Below are positions 35,820-43,160 of a DNA stretch of 64,000 bases, one piece after another. The DNA is from Caldilinea sp. CFX5 (GTDB lineage: Bacteria > Chloroflexota > Anaerolineae > Caldilineales > Caldilineaceae). Within the stretch, counting starts at the first letter, position 1, and every line of letters starts with the position of its first letter. The DNA is taken from the NCBI GenBank assembly GCA_021405325.1, contig QWII01000043.1, forward strand, positions 62,001 through 126,000, read 5' to 3'. The translations under genes and the position numbers were made by a program. Under the pieces are notes generated by a model. The model ran no database searches. It was given only the letters and a program-made list of their open reading frames with translations, and was not told the origin of the DNA.

Positions 35820-37043
35820 CCCCAAGCAATCAGACAAGTTGGCTGCGTCACACAAGCAATCTACCTTCAACAGTTGTCCTGCTTGGACCCATTGCTGGGC
35901 CAGACGCCGTTCCTCTTCCGGCCGCTCTGTGACAAAGGCCGCCACCAGACGACCAGCCGGCGAGAGCCACCAGACACTAAAGCTGCCCGCCGCCACGTCA
36001 CCGCGGTAGACGACCCGTTCGGCCTGTTGGGCATCGCCCCACAATTCGTAACGCCGGTCAAAGATGTGGGAGAAGAGATAAGGAACATGTCGATACTCCT
36101 CGCGTTGGCCCAACATGATGCGTGCAGCCAGGCGCCCCTGCATTACAGCGTTATCCCAGTGATCGACACGGCGCAGGCGGTTATAGAGTAGATCACGGTA
36201 GCAGGCCACATCACCGGCGGCATAAACGTTGGGGATGCTGGTTTCCAGAAAACGGTTGATGACAATGCCGTCATCGATCTGGAGTGGTGTGTCGCTGAAG
36301 AGTTCGGTGTTGGGGACAATGCCGACGCCGGCCACCACCAAATCGGTCGGCAGGTCTTTACCGGAGGCAAGACTGACGTGAGAAACATGCCCATTGTCAC
36401 TCACAAAGCCAGTCACCCGCTCTTGGGCGAAGAGCGTGACGCCACAGGCGCGGTAGTAGTTCTCAAAAAAGGCCGCCATGCGGGTGGTAAAGATGCGTTC
36501 ATTGAGGTGCGGGCCGGAAAAGATGAGGGTGGTCGTCAGCCCCAGCGCCTGTAAGCGCGCGGAGGCTTCCATGCCGATAAAACCGCCGCCGATGACAATG
36601 GCCCGTTGCGCGTTGACAGCGGCCTGACGGATTTGATCGGCATCGTCAAGGGTGCGGAGATAGTGGATGCCGGCCAATTCAGCCCCGGGTAATGACAGCC
36701 GTTGCGCCCTGGCCCCGGTGGCGATCAAGAGCTTGTCGTAAACCAGGCTATTACCCTGGCAGTAGAGCCGCTTCTGGGCAAAATCAACATAGTCCACCGG
36801 GGTCGCCAACTGTACGGCAATGCCATGCGTCGCATAGAAAGCCGGCGGGTTGATCAACAGATCCGCCACGGCGACATTGCCTGCTAAATAAGCTTGGGAG
36901 AGCGGCCGCCGTTCGTAGGGTAGCTGGGGTTCGGCGGAGACGATGCACAACTGGCCCGGCGGCAAGCCGTGCGCGACAAAGGCCTGGGCTGCGTATCCCG
37001 CCGTCACGCCACCACCGAGAATTACATAAGGATAGTCTTTCAA
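35814..37043 (-). CDS. FAD/NAD(P)-dependent oxidoreductase (ferredoxin/rubredoxin reductase type)
   Basis: 409 residues from a TTG start. FAD motif YVILGGGVTAGYAAQAF lies at the N-terminus, the NAD(P) motif IVIGGGFIGMEASARLQ near 150 and the second FAD motif NVYAAGDVACY near 280, followed by a C-terminal reductase domain. Family enzymes pass electrons from NAD(P)H to ferredoxin- or rubredoxin-like proteins. TTG at 37041-37043 is preferred: AAGGAG sits eight bases upstream and FAD binding starts at once. An ATG 57 nt further upstream (37100) lies inside a repeated palindrome and gives an unlikely extension. Confidence 0.88.
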   Translation of the reverse strand: MKDYPYVILGGGVTAGYAAQAFVAHGLPPGQLCIVSAEPQLPYERRPLSQAYLAGNVAVADLLINPPAFYATHGIAVQLATPVDYVDFAQKRLYCQGNSLVYDKLLIATGARAQRLSLPGAELAGIHYLRTLDDADQIRQAAVNAQRAIVIGGGFIGMEASARLQALGLTTTLIFSGPHLNERIFTTRMAAFFENYYRACGVTLFAQERVTGFVSDNGHVSHVSLASGKDLPTDLVVAGVGIVPNTELFSDTPLQIDDGIVINRFLETSIPNVYAAGDVACYRDLLYNRLRRVDHWDNAVMQGRLAARIMLGQREEYRHVPYLFSHIFDRRYELWGDAQQAERVVYRGDVAAGSFSVWWLSPAGRLVAAFVTERPEEERRLAQQWVQAGQLLKVDCLCDAANLSDCLGD

Positions 37044-37060
37044 CCCACCCGCTCCTTCGC

Positions 37061-37162
37061 CTAGGTTCTGTTGACATTTCGGAATTAACCAGTGATACAC
37101 CTTGTCATCGGGGGCATCTCCGATGACAAGGTGTAGACGTCACAAATGTCAACAGAACCTAG
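37061..37162. mobile_element. 102-bp palindromic element with CTAGGTTCTGTTGACATT ends
   Basis: Perfect 18-bp terminal inverted repeats CTAGGTTCTGTTGACATT (37061-37078) and 37145-37162 bracket an inner perfect 15-bp palindrome (37096-37110/37121-37135, TACACCTTGTCATCG). The right end supplies the TAG stop of the minus-strand gene at 37159. Nearly the same ends bound the 262-bp element at 60552-60813. It resembles a non-autonomous insertion element; no transposase is present. Confidence 0.8.
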
Positions 37163-38097
37163 AACGGCACAGTTGTATCGTCTTCCACCTGCTCTGCCGG
37201 TGCCGGTTCGGCATAGTACCGGCGGCACTCATCCTCGCGACCACGGATGACGCGCTTGCCCAGCAGGGAGCCGCCGGTTTCGGTGACAACGGTATTCTGC
37301 CCTTCATCGTCCTGTCCTTTGCCTTCGGGGCGGTAATAGATGACAACCCAATCGCGGGTGGCATTTAATTCATGGGCGCGGGCGGTGTTGGAGAAAACGG
37401 CGGTAAATTCCCACGCATCCCGCTCGGTGTGAAGAACCGGCAACCACGCTTCCCGGTTGGGATTGAAGCGACGAGGGGCAATCTTGTTGAGATCATCCGC
37501 CGCCGCGCGCCGGCGATACTCTTCATCCACGCTGAGCAGTTGGGCGATGGTGGGTTGCGACGGCGGCGCGGTTGGGGCGGCGCCGGCCGTGGCGCGTTGG
37601 CGGATCCGCCGTTGCGTTGCCTGGCTGAGGATGCTGCCCAGGTTGGCGCGCACGGTCTCCAGCCGGCGGGGGCCAAAGCCTTCCACGGTGGCTAACCGGC
37701 CATCATGCGCCGCCCGTTCTAACTCTTCCAATGTTTCAATACCCAGCTTCTCGACAATCCGGCCGGCCAGTTCTTCGCCGATGCCCGGCACGCGCACCAG
37801 CAGATCCGCCGGGGCAAATTCGCCTTGCAACCGTTCCAGCGCCCGCGACCGGCGGGTGTTCACATACTCGGCAATGGTTGCCGCCAACCCCTCGCCAATG
37901 CCCGGCAATTCCTGTAGCGCATCCGCCCCTTCTTCAGCAATGGTTGTCATCACCGGCTTCTTTTGCTTGCGCACGGTTGCCGCCCCTGTGCGGTATGCCC
38001 GTACGCGGAAAGGATTGGCCGCTTGCTGCTCCAAGAGCGAGGCGATCTCTTCGAGCAACAGGGCTACCTCTTGATTGGTTACACCGTCATTCGCCAT
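37159..38097 (-). CDS. helix-hairpin-helix DNA-binding protein related to PolX N-terminal domain
   Basis: 312 residues. The N-terminal part is like the 8-kDa/HhH region of family X DNA polymerases (EVALLLEEIASLLEQQ, NPFRVRAYRTGA) with HhH loops ELPGIGEGLAATI, RVPGIGEELAGRI and EGFGPRRLETV. The polymerase and PHP domains are missing. The C-terminal half (about 185-312), with YYRPEG and a mixed alpha/beta look, is not recognised. A DNA repair or DNA-end-binding role is plausible. ATG 38097 follows AAAGGAG; the longer frame reads through a palindromic intergenic region. The stop codon is supplied by the palindromic element. Confidence 0.78.
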   Translation of the reverse strand: MANDGVTNQEVALLLEEIASLLEQQAANPFRVRAYRTGAATVRKQKKPVMTTIAEEGADALQELPGIGEGLAATIAEYVNTRRSRALERLQGEFAPADLLVRVPGIGEELAGRIVEKLGIETLEELERAAHDGRLATVEGFGPRRLETVRANLGSILSQATQRRIRQRATAGAAPTAPPSQPTIAQLLSVDEEYRRRAAADDLNKIAPRRFNPNREAWLPVLHTERDAWEFTAVFSNTARAHELNATRDWVVIYYRPEGKGQDDEGQNTVVTETGGSLLGKRVIRGREDECRRYYAEPAPAEQVEDDTTVPF

Positions 38098-38512
38098 GCC
38101 TTCTCCTTTCCCACAAGCCGCTTGGGCTGCCTCGCCAACCGTTGGCGCTCCTGACCGGCGGGTTGTGCGCACGCTGCGCTTTTCACGGTGGCATACGCTT
38201 CTCCTACCAGCAGGCGGTGCTTGCCCATCCGTGGGCATGTACGCGCTGCTGGTATAGAAGCTCATCAGCTCTTATACTCCGTCGTTTCGATAGGGTCAAT
38301 AGAGTAAGGTATAGCGAACGGATACACAGGAGGTACTTGCTTTGGTTCAACTGGATTATAGATGTTCCTTCTTTGTACCTTTTCTCTCTATCAAGATAGA
38401 TAGAAATGTTATGATTTTTGGCCAAATTTATATAACCGTTATGGATGTGTTTGCAGGTCAAGCATAACCTAACCGCTACTTCTGGATTGTTCAATATCAA
38501 AGGAGACCATCA
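38098..38512. other. 415-bp intergenic region between divergent genes
   Basis: Divergent promoters for the HhH gene (minus) and the PRC lipoprotein (plus) must lie here. Positions about 38197-38261 hold an imperfect nested palindrome (GCTTCTCCTACCAGCAG facing CTGCTGGTATAGAAGC, with GCCCAT/GTGGGC inside). From 38270 to 38512 the DNA is clearly more A/T-rich than its surroundings. I see no gene and no convincing -35/-10 pair. Confidence 0.6.
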
Positions 38513-39790
38513 ATGAAGAAGTTGCTCACGATGTGTATGTTGATTCCATTGCTCTTGGCGACAGCCTGCGGTGGAGAGGGCGCAAGCGAGACGCCGCCGG
38601 CGGTTGCGACGGTGGCCGCTACACCCACCGCAGCGGCCACCGAGGCGGCAATGCCAACCACAGCGCTGACGGAAACCGAAGGTGTAACCGGCACCGAAGA
38701 ACTAACCGGCGCCGAAGAGATGACCGGCACCGAAGAACTAACCGGCACCGAAGAACTAACCGGCACCGAAGAGATGACTGGCGCCGAAGAGATGACTGGC
38801 ACGGCAGAAGTAACCGGAACGGCTGTGACGACGAAGGCGCAGGGCGTTACTGGCGCTGGTGCGATCACAGGGACGATGGACATGACTGGTACAGCGGGTA
38901 TGACCGAAACGGCCGGGATTGAAGAAGCGCCCCATCAGTTGATTCGCGCCACCACCTTGCAGGATTACAATGTGGAGAATGCCGCCGGTGAGGATTTGGG
39001 CAATGTCCAGGATTTGATCCTCAATTTGGATAACGGCCAAATTCTCCTAGTCACGCTGGAGTATGGCGGCTTCCTGGACATTGGGGACAAAGTCTTTCCA
39101 ATTCCGTTGAGCGCCTTCCGCTTTGACCGGGAAACGGCTGATATTCCCGCCGTGGAACCGGCCCTGCCGGGTGCGGTTATCACAGATACGGCGGCAATGA
39201 CCGAGACAGTCGGTACGACCGATACAAGCGACACCATGCTGACTGACACGGTGGTGATTGATACGCGCTTGATTCTCGATATTCCTGAAGAAACTTTCCA
39301 AGATGCACCTGGCGTTGATGAAAATTTGAACCTGACTGACCCAACAGTGGTAGGTGACATTGAGGCGTTCTACCGTGATCTCGGCGAAGATGTGATCGGT
39401 CGCCCGATTGCAGAAACCAATTTGGAGGAATTGACCGGCAACGTTGTCAAGTTGAGCGATCTGGATGGCGCGAATGTGCAGAATCCTGCCGGTGACAATG
39501 TGGGCGAGATCAACGACATATTGATTGACTTGCGCGCTGGCCGTGTGGAATACTTCATCCTGTCATTTGGCGGCTTCTTAGGTATCGGCGACAATGAGTA
39601 CGCCATTCCGATGGCTGCCTTTGATCTCATTCCCACCAGCGCCGAGGCCGAGGCCGAGATTGGTCAACCGACGCTCGTTCTCGATGTTACCGAAGAACAA
39701 CTGGAAACAGCGCCGGTCTTTGATGACACAACGCTGAATACACCGGACTGGGATCGGGATGCACGCAATTTCTGGCTAGAAAATCGGTAG
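38513..39790 (+). CDS. lipoprotein with acidic hexapeptide repeat and two PRC-barrel domains
   Basis: 425 residues. The signal ends in the lipobox LATAC. Residues about 45-130 are Thr/Glu/Met-rich with six near-identical TGTEEL/TGAEEM units encoded by an 18-bp tandem (38687-38794). Two PRC-barrel domains follow, around 143-205 with its tail near 255-270, and 305-400 (DLGNVQDLILNLDNGQIL; NVGEINDILIDLRAGRVEYF). PRC barrels bind partner proteins or nucleic acids; as a surface lipoprotein this one probably has a structural or stress role. AAGGAG lies seven bases before the ATG. A 13-bp palindrome begins seven bases after the stop. Confidence 0.85.
   Translation: MKKLLTMCMLIPLLLATACGGEGASETPPAVATVAATPTAAATEAAMPTTALTETEGVTGTEELTGAEEMTGTEELTGTEELTGTEEMTGAEEMTGTAEVTGTAVTTKAQGVTGAGAITGTMDMTGTAGMTETAGIEEAPHQLIRATTLQDYNVENAAGEDLGNVQDLILNLDNGQILLVTLEYGGFLDIGDKVFPIPLSAFRFDRETADIPAVEPALPGAVITDTAAMTETVGTTDTSDTMLTDTVVIDTRLILDIPEETFQDAPGVDENLNLTDPTVVGDIEAFYRDLGEDVIGRPIAETNLEELTGNVVKLSDLDGANVQNPAGDNVGEINDILIDLRAGRVEYFILSFGGFLGIGDNEYAIPMAAFDLIPTSAEAEAEIGQPTLVLDVTEEQLETAPVFDDTTLNTPDWDRDARNFWLENR
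38687..38794 (+). repeat. 18-bp coding tandem repeat, six units
   Basis: Six units of the form ACCGGCACCGAAGAACTA with small variations, encoding TGTEEL/TGAEEM. A seventh, degenerate unit follows. Copy number at such loci can change by slippage. Confidence 0.9.
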
Positions 39791-39796
39791 TTCATT

Positions 39797-39906
39797 CCGG
39801 TTCAAGGTTTCAGGTTCTCTTCACATGACTTAACCTTGAACCGGAAACTTTCTACACTAACGGGGTGCAAGAAAACCAATCCCGTAGGGGCGTCCCTACG
39901 GGATTG
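39797..39906. repeat. two palindromes after the PRC lipoprotein gene
   Basis: First: perfect 13-bp arms CCGGTTCAAGGTT (39797-39809) and 39832-39844. Second: 13-bp arms CAATCCCGTAGGG (39877-39889) and 39894-39906 with the 4-nt loop GCGT. They lie between the lipoprotein stop and the DUF3309 ribosome-binding site. Confidence 0.88.
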
Positions 39907-39956
39907 GGGATTCTATTCTTTGGGATGGCCAAACAAAAAAGGGAGAGGAGGAAAAG

Positions 39957-40112
39957 ATGCTAAGGGTGATTCTGCTGGTTGTGCTGATCCTGTTGCTTTT
40001 CGCCGCTCTGCCAACCTGGCCCTATAGTACGAACTGGGGCTACTACCCAAGTGGCGGTTTGGGGTTGATTTTGTTGATCCTGTTGGTCTTGATTCTGGTG
40101 GGTCGTCTGTAG
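39957..40112 (+). CDS. DUF3309 family micro-protein
   Basis: A 51-residue protein with two hydrophobic helices around a central WPYSTNWGYYPSGGLG segment. Start (MLRVILLVVLILLLF), the ALPTWPYS motif and the GLGLILLILLVLILVGRL ending match DUF3309 closely in length and pattern. GGAGAGGAGG precedes the ATG. Function of the family is unknown; it is a small membrane protein, often found with stress genes. Confidence 0.9.
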   Translation: MLRVILLVVLILLLFAALPTWPYSTNWGYYPSGGLGLILLILLVLILVGRL

Positions 40113-40130
40113 TTATCGAGGGCGGCAGAA

Positions 40131-40257
40131 AGACAGTTGGTCAGGGCGAGAGTGGGTCAAGGTTCGGATGATTGGCGAACTGACCAACTGTCTATAACAG
40201 GACTTACGCAAGACGCCGGGCACCCAGAGGGTGCCCGGCGTCTTGCGTAAGTCCTGT
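40131..40257. repeat. two palindromes between DUF3309 and SIMPL genes, one a perfect 29-bp hairpin
   Basis: First: 14-bp arms AGACAGTTGGTCAG (40131-40144) and 40180-40193. Second: perfect 29-bp arms 40197-40225 and 40229-40257 with a 3-nt loop, beginning ACAGGACTTACGCAAGACGC. Placed between convergent genes, they probably act as a two-way terminator. The GACTTACGCAAGAC core recurs in altered form at 18811-18827 and 51045-51062. Confidence 0.92.
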
Positions 40258-40268
40258 ATAAGATTCGT

Positions 40269-41051
40269 CTATTCAGCCGGAGGCGTCGCGCTGTAGATGA
40301 CTTCGAGTTGTACAGCCACCTTGAGTTGGCCGGGTGCAATGGGACCGCCACCGCCGCCTAAGCCCGTCTGCGCAACGGCACTCAAGCTGGAGCTGCCATA
40401 AAAGCCGCCGCGACTGCCGATAATCTCGCTGACACTCACGACGTTGCCCAGTTGCAAGCCGGTGAGTTCAGCCAAATCTTGCGCTTTGGCCTCCGCGTTC
40501 GCAATCGCTTCAGCGCGTGCCTCGGCGGCGGCCTGCGTGGGATCATCCACACTAAAATTGACGCCAAAGATGTTATTAGCGCCAGCGCCAATGGCAGCAT
40601 CCAGGATGGTGGCGACTTGGTCCAGCGCCCGGATGGTGACATTGACATTGTTGCTCACGCGGTAGAGGGGCGTCTGGGGCTGTTCGTTGTTCTGAGTAAT
40701 GGGGCCAAATTCGGCAAAGATGCTAAAGCCGGAAGTCTGGATGTCTTCTTCGGCCACTCCTTGTTCCCGAATGGCGGACAAGACGGCATTCATAATCTCC
40801 TCAGCTTCATCGCTGGCAGTGCGCACATCGGCGTTGGCGACCTGGACGCCGATATTGGCAACGGCAATATCCGGTTCGACCGCGGCGGAGCCTTCGCCGA
40901 CCACCGTGATCGCTTGGGGGGTGGTCGCCGTTGGTTCACCTTGCGCCTGGGCATAGACAGTAGAATTGCTACCGGTCGGGCCGAGGGCCAGGAAACCTGC
41001 CGTCAGCAAAATAGCAATGACGGTGATTGTTGGTCTTTGTAGAAATGGCAT
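40269..41051 (-). CDS. exported SIMPL (DUF541) domain protein
   Basis: 260 residues. A signal peptide (ITVIAILLTAGFLALG, cleavage near VYAQA) precedes a SIMPL domain (ITVVGEGSAAVEPDIAVANIGV, DIQTSGFSIFAEFG, RVSNNVNVTIRALDQV, ARAEAIANAEAKAQDLAEL). Proteins of this family are periplasmic or surface-associated and have been linked to oxidative stress and signalling, with no clear biochemical role. AGGAGAT lies before the ATG. Confidence 0.9.
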   Translation of the reverse strand: MPFLQRPTITVIAILLTAGFLALGPTGSNSTVYAQAQGEPTATTPQAITVVGEGSAAVEPDIAVANIGVQVANADVRTASDEAEEIMNAVLSAIREQGVAEEDIQTSGFSIFAEFGPITQNNEQPQTPLYRVSNNVNVTIRALDQVATILDAAIGAGANNIFGVNFSVDDPTQAAAEARAEAIANAEAKAQDLAELTGLQLGNVVSVSEIIGSRGGFYGSSSLSAVAQTGLGGGGGPIAPGQLKVAVQLEVIYSATPPAE

Positions 41052-41153
41052 TGGGTATCTCCTGACTTAGACTAATTCACGTACTTTTTGCAAATGCCTT
41101 AAGATATAGAGCACAGCGTGCGCCCTCGTCGTTTTTCGGCGCGATCACTCGAC

Positions 41154-41435
41154 TTAATAGACAGTGCGTGGTCGGCTGAGCAAGCCGGCCAGGAGCGCCA
41201 GGATGGCCGCGCCCACAATGGACCAGACAATCGGGAAGGGCTGACCATCAATGTTGATGACAAAAATCTCGGGCAACCCAAACTGTTGCGCCAGCCAGGC
41301 GCCAAGAAACGCACCGACAAAGCCCAGTACAATCGAAATCAGAAAGCCGCCGGTCGAATAGCCGGCGAGGGCTTGACCGATGGCGCCGCAAATAGCGGCA
41401 ATGATCAAGAGAACAAGAAAGCCTAATAGTGACAT
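41154..41435 (-). CDS. GlsB/YeaQ/YmgE-type stress membrane protein
   Basis: 93 residues, three or four hydrophobic helices. The family pattern is visible: GFLVLLIIAAICGAIGQALAG, GFLISIVLGFVGAFLGAWLA and a final helix before RPR. A short hydrophilic insert (INIDGQPFP) lies between helices two and three. These small proteins are associated with general stress. AAAGGAGATCGCT precedes the ATG, and a 16-bp tandem repeat sits directly upstream. Confidence 0.9.
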   Translation of the reverse strand: MSLLGFLVLLIIAAICGAIGQALAGYSTGGFLISIVLGFVGAFLGAWLAQQFGLPEIFVINIDGQPFPIVWSIVGAAILALLAGLLSRPRTVY

Positions 41436-41966
41436 AGCGATCTCCTTTGATACTATGGAAAAGTGATACTATGGAAAAGTTTCGCCGGTAATACGCCCGG
41501 GCGCCAGGAGAATAACCGTCGTCAACAGCATCGTTTCTTGGACAACTCGTCCGTATGCGGCGAAAAGCGAAACTGATAGATAAGCCAAGTAAAAGTCGCA
41601 TAATGGTAGGGGCGTCCCCTTGCGGGCGCCCACAAGGGGACGCCCCTACCATTATGTGGAGTCTATCCGCTTTATCTATGAGTACTTCCTCCGCCAATCA
41701 TCCTAAACGGCAGCCCAGGAAAGAACAATAGCTCTATATACAAGATATAGATATAATCCATCACTTTTCTATGTTTAGATACAGAAGATAGCAATAGGAG
41801 AAGATCTACTTCGGCAACTTCCGTAACTGGTCTATGCCGCTAACTATATATGGATAGAGCGCAGTCTTCCTGATTTTGTACCAATATTGTTGATGTTAGG
41901 GAGTTGGTGTATACCCGTCCGCTCACCATTGGCGGTATGGGTGTTTGATCAGGATGGGATGTCAGG
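41436..41966. other. 531-bp divergent intergenic region
   Basis: Between GlsB (minus) and CtaG (plus). Contains two copies of the 16-bp unit TGATACTATGGAAAAG (41448-41463, 41464-41479), which on the minus strand duplicates a TAGTAT hexamer. A perfect 24-bp palindrome follows at 41599-41622/41633-41656, with weakly complementary flanks. Positions 41700-41940 are A/T-rich, as expected for a promoter region, with no clear hexamers. No gene seen. Confidence 0.75.
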
Positions 41967-42944
41967 ATGAAGGCTCTGTTTCGGAACCTACGCTTGCTCA
42001 CAATGTCTTTGCTCGTACTTGGTTATTATCTAGGGTTGAGTCCAACGCCGGTTGCCGCCCATGATGGTGTGCCGTTGCCGCCGCAGCGGTTAATGCAGAT
42101 GTGGAATTGGGAGTCCTGGTCGATGGTAGGGTTGGTCTTCATAGCCTGGCTCTATAGCCGGGGGGTCCGTATTTTGTGGTGGCGTTCCGGCGGCGGCCAG
42201 GTGATCACCGGCGGGCAGGCATTAGCCTTTAATGGCGGCTTGACTGTCCTTTTTATTGCTTTTGTCTCGCCCCTCCAGGCGCTCAGCGCCGACCTTTTTA
42301 TTGCCCATACGGTGCAGCATCTACTTTTGATCTTGCTGGCCGCGCCCTTATTGTTGCTGGGGCAGGCGCCGGTTGCCCTAAGCTGGGCGATCCCGAAAGA
42401 GATCCAACGCTGGTGGCACTATTGGTGGCGCCAACAAAGTGATCTGCACCTGATTGGCCGTTTCTTTTTGCAGCCGCGCGTCAGTTGGGGCGTCTACCTG
42501 GCAACCCTCTGGCTCTGGCAGGCGCCCTATGTCTTCAAGGTGGCGCGGCATGATGGCCTTGTCCATTTGGTGCAACACGGCGCTATGCTGGCTGCCGCCA
42601 TGCTCTTCTGGCGCCTTTTGCTCTTACCGCAGACCGAGGAGAGCCTATCACCGGCGCTGCGCTTCCGCTTTGTCGCCACCATTGCACTCGCCGGGATTCT
42701 GCTTGGCGCCTTGATCACCTTGACGCCGCCGCTCTGGTATCCCATCTATCTACCCACAGCACAGCACTGGGGCTTAACCCCGGCTATGGATCAACGGTTA
42801 ACCGGCATCGTTCTGTTGGTATCGATGGGGCTAGTCTACCTGAGCCTGACCGTCGCCTACTGGCGCGCCTGGCGGCAACAGGATCGCGTCACAACGGCCG
42901 CACAACAACCGGCTCACCTGGCGCGCTCAACGGCCCATTCATGA
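41967..42944 (+). CDS. ctaG: cytochrome c oxidase assembly factor CtaG (caa3 type)
   Basis: 325 residues with a signal-like helix and about seven membrane helices. Conserved residues of the caa3_CtaG family are present: FVSPLQALSADLFIAHTVQHL, LLAAPLLLLG, HGAMLAAAMLFWR, and the late H-bearing segment IYLPTAQHWGLTP. In Bacillus the homologue is needed for CtaM/CuB-centre assembly of caa3 oxidase. Its presence fits the fused caa3-like oxidase 16 kb away. The C-terminus is Gln/Thr/Ala-rich and hydrophilic. Confidence 0.92.
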   Translation: MKALFRNLRLLTMSLLVLGYYLGLSPTPVAAHDGVPLPPQRLMQMWNWESWSMVGLVFIAWLYSRGVRILWWRSGGGQVITGGQALAFNGGLTVLFIAFVSPLQALSADLFIAHTVQHLLLILLAAPLLLLGQAPVALSWAIPKEIQRWWHYWWRQQSDLHLIGRFFLQPRVSWGVYLATLWLWQAPYVFKVARHDGLVHLVQHGAMLAAAMLFWRLLLLPQTEESLSPALRFRFVATIALAGILLGALITLTPPLWYPIYLPTAQHWGLTPAMDQRLTGIVLLVSMGLVYLSLTVAYWRAWRQQDRVTTAAQQPAHLARSTAHS

Positions 42945-43007
42945 AGGGCGCCCCAATCGTCAAAGACGCCGCATTGATCGGCGCGGCCCAGGCCATTGCG
43001 CATCACG

Positions 43008-43160
43008 AACAGGAGACAGGAGACAGGAGACACGAGACAGGAAACATAATCGTCGATTTCTGCCTGTCGCTCACCATGAAAGGAGGAAGGCGAAAATTCT
43101 TTTTCATCCTTCATCCTCCCTCCCTCATCCGTGTCTCGTGTCTCCTTGTCTCCTGTCTTC
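43008..43160. repeat. inverted short-tandem-repeat hairpin, second copy
   Basis: Left arm of GGAGACA/GAGACAC units (43008-43040) and right arm GTGTCTCGTGTCTCCTTGTC... (43131-43160). The loop holds ATCGTCGATTTC, as in the element at 17033-17157, and a further purine-rich/pyrimidine-rich pair. Its right end is flush with the TAG stop of the PA14 gene. Confidence 0.8.
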
